Source: Caryophanales bacterium UBA7476
Lineage (GTDB): Bacteria > Bacillota_I > Bacilli_A > RF39 > UBA660
Direction of reading: 5' to 3'
Length of the DNA stretch: 10,496 nucleotides
Assembly: GCA_002477275.1 (NCBI GenBank)
Contig: DLOU01000026.1
Span: 1-10,496, forward strand
In this document: positions 1-5,117 of the stretch, piece after piece
Layout of the letters: each line of letters opens with the position of its first letter
How positions within the stretch are numbered: position 1 is the first letter of the stretch
Position numbers and translations under genes: made by a program
Notes under the pieces: model-generated
What the model saw: the letters and a program-made list of their open reading frames with translations, nothing else
Told to the model about the DNA's origin: nothing
Database searches by the model: none

Positions 1-37
1 CCCCACTTTGGAAACACTATCGTATTTTTAGTTTGAT

Positions 38-67
38 TTGACAAATTATATTAATTAGTATTATAAT
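38..67 (+). promoter_or_regulatory. Promoter of the trpS T-box leader
   Basis: A consensus -35 box TTGACA lies at 38-43 and a consensus -10 box TATAAT at 62-67, separated by 18 bases. Transcription should start near 74, which places the whole T-box leader in the transcript. The first 37 bases of the window show no gene. Confidence 0.8.
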
Positions 68-109
68 TTATGTATAAATTGGTGATTTCAGAAGAGTAAA
101 TATAAATTT

Positions 110-309
110 ACTTTATAGAGAGTAATTGCTAGGTGGAAAATTACAAGTAATATATATTGAATGGGCTGAATGAGAGACTACCGAAAGATTTATTTAGTAG
201 GCTAGTACGAAGTATTCCCTTCGTTAATAAAGGAACTTACATGTTAGTGTATAGTAGCTATATTTAGGTGGCAAAATCTTATTCCTATTTTAGGGGTAAG
301 ATTTTTTTT
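110..309 (+). promoter_or_regulatory. T-box riboswitch, tryptophan-specific, with terminator
   Basis: This leader should sense uncharged tRNA-Trp and let transcription continue into trpS when charging is low. The stem I start AGAGAG is at 117-122. The specifier segment GAA-TGG ends in a Trp codon at 162-164 and is followed by the usual TGAG at 171-174. The T-box core AGGTGGC is at 266-272. Its TGGC (269-272) can pair with the GCCA 3' end of tRNA-Trp, and bacterial tRNA-Trp normally has G at the discriminator position, so both contacts agree on Trp. In the alternative fold, TAGG (265-268) pairs with CCTA (284-287). That consumes part of the terminator 5' arm, so the two folds exclude each other. 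Confidence 0.9.
274..309 (+). terminator. Intrinsic terminator of the trpS T-box
   Basis: Arms 274-286 and 292-304 form a 13-bp stem with two G-U pairs around the loop ATTTT (287-291). The T-run covers 302-309. The 5' arm overlaps the bases needed for the T-box antiterminator. Confidence 0.85.
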
Positions 310-323
310 AGGAGTTGATTAAA

Positions 324-368
324 ATGAATATAAATTGTTTAAATATGCGATGGTGTAATTTTTCTTAA
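324..368 (+). CDS. 14-aa leader peptide with a Trp codon, between T-box and trpS
   Basis: An AGGAG ribosome binding site (310-314) lies 9 bases before an ATG that opens a 14-codon frame, MNINCLNMRWCNFS, ended by TAA. It sits after the T-box terminator and 40 bases before trpS, so it is transcribed only when the T-box reads through. It holds a single Trp codon (TGG, 351-353) directly followed by Cys. A ribosome short of Trp-tRNA could pause there and affect trpS mRNA stability or translation. No clear second terminator follows; the T-run at 360-363 has no strong stem. The spacing and start signal favour a translated frame, but its function is inference and chance occurrence cannot be excluded. 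Confidence 0.5.
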   Translation: MNINCLNMRWCNFS

Positions 369-408
369 AATAAATAAAAAAAGACAAAATAAAGATGGAG
401 GAAAAATT

Positions 409-1506
409 ATGAAAAAAGAAAAAATAATATTAACAGCAGATAGACCTACAGGAAGACTACATTTAGGTCATTATGTAGGATCATTAAAAAGAAGAGTAGA
501 ATTACAAAATAGTGGAGAGTATGACAAAATATATATAGAGATAGCTGATTCACAAGCTATTACTGATAATAGTCATAATTTAGATAAAGTTAGACAAAAC
601 GTAATAGAAGTAGCACTTGATTATTTGGCTTGTGGAATTGATCCAGAAAAGACAACTATATTTGTTCAATCACAAATACCAGAACTATGTGAATTAACAT
701 TTTATTATTTAAATTTAGTTACACTTTCTAGACTTGAAAGAAATCCAACTATTAAAGAAGAAATAAAATTAAGAGGATTTGAAAATAGTATTCCAGCAGG
801 ATTTTTAACATATCCTGTAAGTCAAGCAGCTGATATTACTTTATTTGATGCTACTGATGTACCAGTAGGTGAAGATCAACTTCCTATGCTTGAACAAACA
901 AGAGAAATAGTTAGAACATTTAATAGATTATATGATGATGTATTAGTCGAACCAGAAGCACGTATTCCAGAAAATGATATTTGCTGTCGTCTTCCTGGAC
1001 TTGATGGAAAAGCTAAGATGAGTAAATCACTAGGTAATTGTATTTATTTATCAGATTCAAGTGAAGAGATAAAAAAGAAAGTTATGGCTATGTACACAGA
1101 TCTAGATCATTTAAAAGTTGAAGATCCAGGTAAAGTAGAAGGAAATACTGTATTTACTTATTTAGATGCTTTCTGCAAAGAAGAACATTTTGAAAAATAT
1201 CTTCCAGATTATAAGAATTTAGATGAATTAAAAAATCATTATAAACGTGGAGGACTTGGAGATGTTAAAATAAAGAAATTCTTAAATGAAATATTACAAG
1301 AAGAACTTGCTCCAATTAGAAAAAGAAGAGAAGAATATCAAAAAGATATTAGAAAAGTATATCAAATACTTGAAGAAGGAAGTAAAAAAGCTAAACAAGC
1401 TGGAGAAAAGAAAATAGAAGAAGTAAAAAGAGCTATTGGAATTAACTATTTTGAAGATCAAGATTTAATTAACAGTCATGTAGAAAAATATAGTAAAGAA
1501 AACTAG
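409..1506 (+). CDS. trpS: Tryptophanyl-tRNA synthetase
   Basis: A class I aminoacyl-tRNA synthetase that attaches tryptophan to tRNA-Trp in the cytoplasm. The ATP-site signatures are visible: HLGH at residues 18-21 (HIGH motif) and KMSKS at 203-207. The Trp-pocket segment QAADI (139-143, with Asp142) and GEDQ (154-157) are also present. At 365 aa it is about 35 residues longer than the common 330-aa TrpS and resembles a second form frequent in Clostridia. The helix that usually reads DxHAIT is DSQAIT here, so Gln49 replaces the usual pocket histidine (His43 in Geobacillus numbering). The start follows GGAGG (397-401) by 7 bases. Expression is under the Trp T-box upstream. The stop codon TAG forms part of the next gene's ribosome binding site. 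Confidence 0.96.
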   Translation: MKKEKIILTADRPTGRLHLGHYVGSLKRRVELQNSGEYDKIYIEIADSQAITDNSHNLDKVRQNVIEVALDYLACGIDPEKTTIFVQSQIPELCELTFYYLNLVTLSRLERNPTIKEEIKLRGFENSIPAGFLTYPVSQAADITLFDATDVPVGEDQLPMLEQTREIVRTFNRLYDDVLVEPEARIPENDICCRLPGLDGKAKMSKSLGNCIYLSDSSEEIKKKVMAMYTDLDHLKVEDPGKVEGNTVFTYLDAFCKEEHFEKYLPDYKNLDELKNHYKRGGLGDVKIKKFLNEILQEELAPIRKRREEYQKDIRKVYQILEEGSKKAKQAGEKKIEEVKRAIGINYFEDQDLINSHVEKYSKEN

Positions 1507-1515
1507 GAGACATAA

Positions 1516-2424
1516 ATGATTGAGTTTAAGTTGGATAGTGAAGAAAAAGTTAGAAAATTAATTAATCTTTTAGATAATGATAAATTAACTAATAAAACAC
1601 AAGAAGCTTTGAATAATTTAAATAATTTATCAGATGATGATGAACTATTTATAGTTTCAATGATAGTTTCTTTAGCTATAAAAGGAACTATTCCAGAAAA
1701 TTATTATAAAGATATAATAATTAAAGCCGATTATTCTGTTCCAAGTTCAGATAAAAAATGTGTATTTGGTGATCAAGGAAAAGAAAATGGTAAGTATGTT
1801 TCTACATTATATTTACATAACTATGAAGAAATGAAATCTGGTGACATTATTGGTTTTTATAGGTCTTTGGTTACTTTTGGGCATGAGTTATATCATTGCA
1901 GGCAACAATTAAATTCTGAAAATCGTGTTTTGGATATTCCTACTTTATTATATTGTTTAGAACTTGTTCTAAAGGATAAAGTTGAACATTATTATGAAGA
2001 GTTTTATGAAAGGCTATATTTTGAAACAGAGGCAGAAGCAGCTGGATTTATTCTTGCTAATAATTTTTGTGATAGATTTAATTTAAATGAAAAATATGAT
2101 ATTCTTGATAAAATAAAACAAGGTTATCTTTCTATAGTTAGACCTAATTTTAATAACTTTAAAGATAGTAATTATAGAGAGAAATATATTAAAACATTAA
2201 TTAGAAAAATTGAGGATTATAAATTAATTGATTTAGAAATTCTTTCAGAATATCCTATGCTTAGATTTATATTTGATAGTGATGGTAAATTACAGTCAGA
2301 AACTCATTTTGAAAAATTAATAGATGTATCAAGTGGTAATGAAAGGGACGAAGAGAGAGAAAAACTTTGCAGATTATTAATTGATATTTCAAAAGACTTT
2401 AATAAAACAAGTACTAAAAAATAG
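1516..2424 (+). CDS. Hypothetical protein with HExxH zinc-site signature
   Basis: I do not recognise the family. This 302-aa soluble protein has no signal peptide or membrane segment. It carries HELYH at residues 123-127, the HExxH pattern of zinc metallopeptidases. About 45 residues later comes an acidic helix with Glu170, Glu172 and Glu174, one of which could be the third zinc ligand, as in gluzincins and IrrE/ImmA-like proteins. The N-terminal 60 residues and the C-terminal third are helical and charged. The start follows TAGGAGA (1504-1510), which includes the trpS stop codon, so the gene is co-transcribed and probably translationally coupled with trpS and thus under Trp T-box control. 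Whether it is an active peptidase, and its substrate, cannot be read from the sequence. Confidence 0.7.
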   Translation: MIEFKLDSEEKVRKLINLLDNDKLTNKTQEALNNLNNLSDDDELFIVSMIVSLAIKGTIPENYYKDIIIKADYSVPSSDKKCVFGDQGKENGKYVSTLYLHNYEEMKSGDIIGFYRSLVTFGHELYHCRQQLNSENRVLDIPTLLYCLELVLKDKVEHYYEEFYERLYFETEAEAAGFILANNFCDRFNLNEKYDILDKIKQGYLSIVRPNFNNFKDSNYREKYIKTLIRKIEDYKLIDLEILSEYPMLRFIFDSDGKLQSETHFEKLIDVSSGNERDEEREKLCRLLIDISKDFNKTSTKK

Positions 2425-2430
2425 GTAAAC

Positions 2431-2459
2431 TTGAAAAAATAATATAATTATGTTAATAT
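2431..2459 (+). promoter_or_regulatory. Candidate promoter of the antisense RNA
   Basis: TTGAAA (2431-2436) and TAATAT (2454-2459) are spaced by 17 bases, starting 7 bases after the preceding stop codon. The expected start near 2466 would open the RNA with the hairpin GCAAG-TGTT-CTTGC (2467-2480). The match to consensus is moderate in an AT-rich background. Confidence 0.4.
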
Positions 2460-2487
2460 GTATTTAGCAAGTGTTCTTGCATAAAAT

Positions 2488-2523
2488 AAAAAAGGGAACA
2501 TTCAGTTTTGCAATGTTGAATGT
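2488..2523 (-). terminator. Candidate terminator of the 30-aa peptide mRNA
   Basis: On the - strand ACATTCA (2523-2517) pairs with TGAATGT (2504-2498) over a 12-base loop, followed by three C and six T (2493-2488). The 5' arm is also the segment complementary to the mRNA's own 5' end, so termination and end-to-end pairing use the same bases. Confidence 0.5.
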
Positions 2524-2544
2524 CTACCCATTTTCTTATGAAAT

Positions 2545-2584
2545 AGACATTTAATTTCTTACGAAATTAAGTGTCATTTTTTTA
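2545..2584 (+). terminator. Strong hairpin terminator
   Basis: A 13-bp stem with one G-U pair, GACATTTAATTTC and GAAATTAAGTGTC around the loop TTAC, is followed by seven T. It ends the candidate antisense RNA and any transcription from the trpS operon. It reaches into the last codons of the 30-aa peptide gene on the other strand. Confidence 0.8.
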
Positions 2585-2666
2585 TTACTACTATCATAAT
2601 GATAAGGAGAAATAAAATGATAGAAATGTATCTAAGAACTTTAATTACAAAATTTCTTAGTTTCAT
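2574..2666 (-). CDS. 30-aa hydrophobic peptide, candidate type I toxin
   Basis: The peptide starts MKLRNFVIKVLRY, continues as one membrane-spanning stretch (about residues 13-28, nearly all Ile, Leu, Phe, Met and Val) and ends in Lys-Lys. Basic N-terminus, single helix and charged tail are the shape of type I toxins of the TxpA/BsrG/Fst kind. An upstream in-frame extension is open, but only this ATG has a ribosome binding site, a perfect GGAGGT (2680-2675) 8 bases upstream. That site is complementary to ACCTCC (2701-2696), so it can be closed in a hairpin. A candidate antisense RNA overlaps the 3' end. No homolog is recognised by eye, so the toxin role is inferred from architecture. Confidence 0.6.
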   Translation of the reverse strand: MKLRNFVIKVLRYISIILFLLIIMIVVIKK

Positions 2667-2674
2667 TATATCAA

Positions 2675-2701
2675 ACCTCCTCTCTGTGTTGGGATGGAGG
2701 T
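2675..2701 (-). promoter_or_regulatory. Hairpin sequestering the peptide's ribosome binding site
   Basis: In the - strand RNA, ACCTCC (2701-2696) is perfectly complementary to the Shine-Dalgarno GGAGGT (2680-2675), with a 15-base loop. The bases ACC of the blocking arm also belong to the 5'-3' pairing element (2710-2699), so the two folds compete or stack. Confidence 0.6.
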
Positions 2702-2733
2702 AGACACTCAGGCAACTAAATGTTCCGGAAATT

Positions 2734-2762
2734 ATTATGTCAAACAAATATTTGAAATACAA
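2734..2762 (-). promoter_or_regulatory. Candidate promoter of the 30-aa peptide mRNA
   Basis: On the - strand TTGTAT (2762-2757) and CATAAT (2739-2734) are 17 bases apart, giving a start near 2727, exactly where the inverted repeat begins. A second pair, TTGACA (2743-2738) and TTTAGT (2720-2715), also with 17 bases, would start the RNA near 2708. Which one is used cannot be decided from sequence. Confidence 0.45.
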
Positions 2763-2783
2763 TATTTTTTTATGAAAAAGGTA

Positions 2784-2812
2784 TTGACAATCTTAAATAA
2801 AAAGAGTAATCT
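2784..2812 (+). promoter_or_regulatory. Candidate promoter of the leader peptide and RSH gene
   Basis: A consensus -35 TTGACA (2784-2789) is followed after 17 bases by the weak -10 TAATCT (2807-2812). It is the only good promoter candidate before the RSH gene. Confidence 0.5.
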
Positions 2813-2839
2813 TATTTTAAATATTTTTGGAGGTCATAT

Positions 2840-2935
2840 ATGGTTTTGATTGTACTTATAAAATTATGTATATTATCAATAATTATTTGTGACTTACTAT
2901 GCAATATTTTAAAAAATGATTTTGTGAGCGATTAA
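2840..2935 (+). CDS. 31-aa Leu/Ile/Val-rich peptide, candidate leader peptide
   Basis: GGAGG (2829-2833) lies 6 bases before an ATG opening a 31-codon frame, MVLIVLIKLCILSIIICDLL then a polar tail. Seven Leu, seven Ile and three Val make up 17 of 31 residues, with three Cys. The TAA stop (2933-2935) lies inside the 5' arm of the terminator at 2927-2958, so a ribosome finishing this frame would prevent that hairpin from forming. The RSH gene starts 40 bases further on. This is the layout of a translation-coupled attenuator resembling the branched-chain leaders of ilv/leu operons. Alternatively it is simply a small membrane peptide with its own terminator. The start signal is good; the function is inference. 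Confidence 0.55.
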   Translation: MVLIVLIKLCILSIIICDLLCNILKNDFVSD

Positions 2936-2958
2936 AGAAAATTCTTTGGTCGCTTTTT
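2927..2958 (+). terminator. Terminator between leader peptide and RSH gene
   Basis: Arms 2927-2938 and 2943-2954 form a 12-bp stem with two G-U pairs and the loop AAAT, followed by five T (2954-2958). It overlaps the last three codons of the 31-aa frame and ends just before the RSH ribosome binding site, as an attenuator would. Confidence 0.8.
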
Positions 2959-2975
2959 GTTTGGGAGGTGTAATT

Positions 2976-4418
2976 ATGATGAATGAATTAACATTAAAAG
3001 ATTTGCTTGTTAAGATGAAAGATTATAGCAGAGAAGATATTGAAAAAGTAAAAAAAGCTTATTATTTTGCTGATAAATATCATGAAGGACAATATAGGCA
3101 AAGTGGAGAACCTTATATAACTCATCCACTTAATGTGTGTTATACACTTTTAGAAATGCATGCTGATAGTGATACACTTTGTGCAGGATTACTTCATGAT
3201 GTTTTGGAAGATACAGATGCAACTTATGATGAAATAGCAAATGAATTTAATCCATCAGTTGCTATGCTAGTTGATGGAGTAACAAAAATTAGTAAAATGA
3301 ATTTCTCATCTAAATCAGAAATGAAATATGCTAATACAAGAAAAATAATTAATGGACTTACTACAGATGTAAGAATAATTATAATTAAACTTGCAGATAG
3401 ACTTCATAATATGAGAACACTTGAATTTAAGAAAAAAGAAAAACAAAAAGAAATTGCACTAGAAACAATGGAAATTTTTGCTCCACTTGCATATTCAATT
3501 GGTGCATATAGAATTAAATGTGATTTAGAAGATTTATCACTTATGTACTTAAAAAACTATGAATATAATACTCTTTTAGAACAAAAAACTAAAATTGAAG
3601 AGACAAATAAAGATAATCTTTTAGATATGCTTAATAGAATAAATAAAATTTTGAATGACAAAAATATTCCTAATGAAATAAAAATTAAAGTAAAAAATAT
3701 TTATGGTATATATAGAAGAACAAGTGCTGGAGATAAAATATATGATATGCATGATTTAATGGCACTTAGAGTAATTGTCGATGAGGTAGATAATTGTTAT
3801 CAGACTCTTGGAGTTATTCATTCACAATATAAACCTTATAATGATTATTTTAAAGATTATATCTTTAATCCTAAATCTAATCTTTATAGATCACTTCATA
3901 CAACTGTATTTGGATATGATGATAAATTAGTACAAGCAAGAATTAGAACTCGTGATATGGATCAAATAGCATCATATGGTCTTACTGCATATTGGTATCT
4001 AAATAAAGATGGAGCTAGAGATAGAATGCAAGAAGACTTAAGAGGTAAATGGCAAGATTTTGATTCACTACTTGAAATTAATTCAGCATTTGGTGATAAT
4101 GAAGAGTTTGTTTCACAAGTTAAAAGAGAAGTTTTTTCAGATAAAGTATATGTCTATACTCCAAAAGGAGAAACAATTAAACTTCCTAAAGGTTCAACTA
4201 TAATAGACTTTGCTTATAAAATTCATACTGATATAGGTAATTCAATGGTATCAGCTATAGTTAATGATAAAGATGTTCCAGTTGATTATGTACTACAAAA
4301 TGGTGATATAGTCAAAGTTGTTACAAGTGTACTTGCTGATGGACCAAGATCTGGTTGGGAAGAAAAAGCTCATACTACATATGCTAAAAGAAAGATAAGA
4401 GAGTTTTCTAGAAGATAA
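2976..4418 (+). CDS. Short RelA/SpoT-family protein, likely (p)ppGpp hydrolase
   Basis: RSH proteins make and break the alarmone (p)ppGpp. The HD hydrolase domain (about residues 25-150) keeps its metal and catalytic residues: His50, His74-Asp75, Glu78-Asp79 and the motif KLADRLHN with Asp141 and Asn145. The synthetase-like domain (about 235-345) keeps Asp260 but reads VQARIRT at 319-325 where active enzymes have ExQxRT, so Gln320 replaces the catalytic Glu. Nearby NGYQS is NLYRS and AAHW is TAYW. A TGS domain (388-450) follows, and the protein stops at 480 aa, without the helical and ACT regions of 730-aa Rel. I chose ATG 2976, 7 bases after GGAGG; a TTG-initiated extension to 2946 lies in the terminator. 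Net hydrolase activity is the likely role. Confidence 0.9.
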   Translation: MMNELTLKDLLVKMKDYSREDIEKVKKAYYFADKYHEGQYRQSGEPYITHPLNVCYTLLEMHADSDTLCAGLLHDVLEDTDATYDEIANEFNPSVAMLVDGVTKISKMNFSSKSEMKYANTRKIINGLTTDVRIIIIKLADRLHNMRTLEFKKKEKQKEIALETMEIFAPLAYSIGAYRIKCDLEDLSLMYLKNYEYNTLLEQKTKIEETNKDNLLDMLNRINKILNDKNIPNEIKIKVKNIYGIYRRTSAGDKIYDMHDLMALRVIVDEVDNCYQTLGVIHSQYKPYNDYFKDYIFNPKSNLYRSLHTTVFGYDDKLVQARIRTRDMDQIASYGLTAYWYLNKDGARDRMQEDLRGKWQDFDSLLEINSAFGDNEEFVSQVKREVFSDKVYVYTPKGETIKLPKGSTIIDFAYKIHTDIGNSMVSAIVNDKDVPVDYVLQNGDIVKVVTSVLADGPRSGWEEKAHTTYAKRKIREFSRR

Positions 4419-4423
4419 AAATA

Positions 4424-4460
4424 TTGACAAAATAGTATATACATTGTATATACTATTTTG
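4424..4460 (+). promoter_or_regulatory. mazEF promoter with palindromic operator
   Basis: A TTGACA -35 box (4424-4429) is followed by -10 candidates TATATA (4447-4452) and TATACT (4449-4454). A perfect palindrome with 15-base arms (4428-4442 and 4446-4460) and a 3-base centre covers the end of the -35, the spacer and the -10. This is where a MazE-containing complex would bind for autorepression. Confidence 0.8.
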
Positions 4461-4473
4461 TGGAGATGATTTT

Positions 4474-4716
4474 ATGGAAGCAAGACTTTAAAAATGGGGT
4501 AATTCTATAGGGATTAGAATACCTAAAAGTATACTTGAAACTTTAAATTTGAAAGAAAATGATGTTATAGAACTTATTAATGAAGATAATAAAATAATTA
4601 TTACTAAATCTAAAAATAAAAAAATTTCTTTAGAAGAACTATTTAAAAAATATAATGGGGAAAATCTTTCAAAAGAATTTAAATGGGATGAACCAAAAGG
4701 AAAAGAAATATGGTAG
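4474..4716 (+). pseudogene. mazE: MazE-family antitoxin broken by an in-frame stop
   Basis: The frame begins MEARL, hits TAA at 4489-4491, then continues KWGNSIGIRIPKSIL, the AbrB/SpoVT-type DNA-binding sequence of MazE antitoxins (normally RLQKWGNS). The expected codon at the stop is CAA, so one C-to-T change explains it. The rest is intact to its TAG at 4714-4716, which would give 80 aa with a C-terminal segment for binding MazF (LEELFKKYNGE and FKWDEPKGKEIW). The ATG is preceded by GGAGA (4462-4466). No in-frame ATG follows the stop before the DNA-binding part. Its end overlaps the mazF start by 7 bases. Real mutation, readthrough and sequencing error remain possible. Confidence 0.85.
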
Positions 4717-5051
4717 ATAAATATATTCCAAGCCAAGGTGATATTGTTTATTTGGATTTTAATCCTACTAAAAGACATGAGCAAAAAGGAAAAAGACCTG
4801 CGATTGTGATTAGTAATACTGTTTTTAATACTAATACAAAAATGGCAATTGTTTGTCCTATTACTTCAAATACAAAAGAATTCCCAACGCATTATATTTT
4901 AGAAGATTCTACAAAAATAAAAGGTTCTGTTTTATGTGAACATATTAGAAGTATTGATATTGAAGCCAGAAAATTAAAATTTGTTGAAAAATCAAGTGAA
5001 AATGATTTATTAAGTATTATAATGCTTAGTAATGCATGTATAGAAGAATAA
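4710..5051 (+). CDS. mazF: MazF/PemK-family endoribonuclease toxin
   Basis: MazF toxins cut single-stranded mRNA at short specific sites and stop translation. This 113-aa protein has the family's complete layout: GDIVYLDFNPT (10-20), the loop HEQKGKRPAIVISN (23-36) with Arg29, and CPITSN (49-54) with Thr52. Arg29 and Thr52 match the catalytic Arg and Thr of MazF. Nothing looks truncated. The start ATG overlaps the end of mazE (ATGGTAG), so translation is coupled to mazE, and the in-frame stop in mazE should reduce mazF synthesis as well as remove the antitoxin. The cleavage sequence cannot be predicted from these motifs. A terminator follows at 5062. Confidence 0.92.
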   Translation: MVDKYIPSQGDIVYLDFNPTKRHEQKGKRPAIVISNTVFNTNTKMAIVCPITSNTKEFPTHYILEDSTKIKGSVLCEHIRSIDIEARKLKFVEKSSENDLLSIIMLSNACIEE

Positions 5052-5061
5052 AAATTAATTT

Positions 5062-5088
5062 AAATAGAGGACATAGTCTTCTATTTTT
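5062..5088 (+). terminator. Terminator after mazF
   Basis: AAATAGAGGAC (5062-5072) pairs with GTCTTCTATTT (5076-5086) around the loop ATA, 11 bp with one G-U pair, running into T5 (5084-5088). The hairpin also contains the candidate -35 region of the next gene. Confidence 0.7.
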
Positions 5089-5096
5089 GTTATAAT
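5068..5096 (+). promoter_or_regulatory. Promoter of the Nudix gene
   Basis: A consensus -10 box TATAAT (5091-5096) is preceded after 17 bases by AGGACA (5068-5073), matching four of six -35 positions. The start near 5103 leaves only about 15 bases of leader before the ATG. Confidence 0.6.
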
Positions 5097-5117
5097 GTCA
5101 GATATTGAGGTGATAGA

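Larger units (their letters stand above)
2466..2584 (+). ncRNA. Candidate antisense (antitoxin-like) RNA
   Basis: A predicted RNA of about 118 nt that runs toward the 30-aa peptide gene on the - strand and overlaps its mRNA over the 3' untranslated part and the last codons. It begins with a 5-bp hairpin (2467-2480) and ends in a strong terminator (2545-2584). No credible reading frame covers it. Convergent RNAs overlapping at their 3' ends are the arrangement of Bacillus type I systems such as txpA/ratA and bsrG/SR4. The RNA is inferred from promoter-like and terminator signals only. Confidence 0.4.
2495..2726. repeat. Imperfect inverted repeat bounding the small-peptide locus
   Basis: The left copy (2495-2528) and the right copy (2699-2726, read on the other strand) both begin GGAACATT, continue YAGTT and end TGARTGTCTACC. 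The left copy is 6 bases longer in the middle. In the - strand transcript the copies lie at the 5' and 3' ends and can pair over two blocks of about 13 bp. They could instead be the terminal repeats of a 232-bp miniature mobile element, but I see no target-site duplication. Confidence 0.7.

Noticed and set aside
2745..2754. Palindrome CAAATATTTG upstream of the small peptide as an operator.
   Set aside because: A 10-base AT-rich palindrome is expected by chance at this base composition; nothing else supports it.
2667..2762. An N-terminal extension of the - strand peptide to 62 aa, starting at 2762.
   Set aside because: The longer start has no ribosome binding site and lies at or before the candidate promoter, while the internal ATG has a perfect GGAGGT at the right distance.
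4474..4716. Reassignment of TAA to glutamine as the reason for the stop in mazE.
   Set aside because: TAA ends several other intact genes here (RSH, mazF, Nudix, KilA-N, Qng1), so global recoding does not fit.
4488..4784. A 98-aa reading frame on the - strand.
   Set aside because: It is the reverse complement of mazE/mazF coding sequence, with no start signal or recognisable domain.
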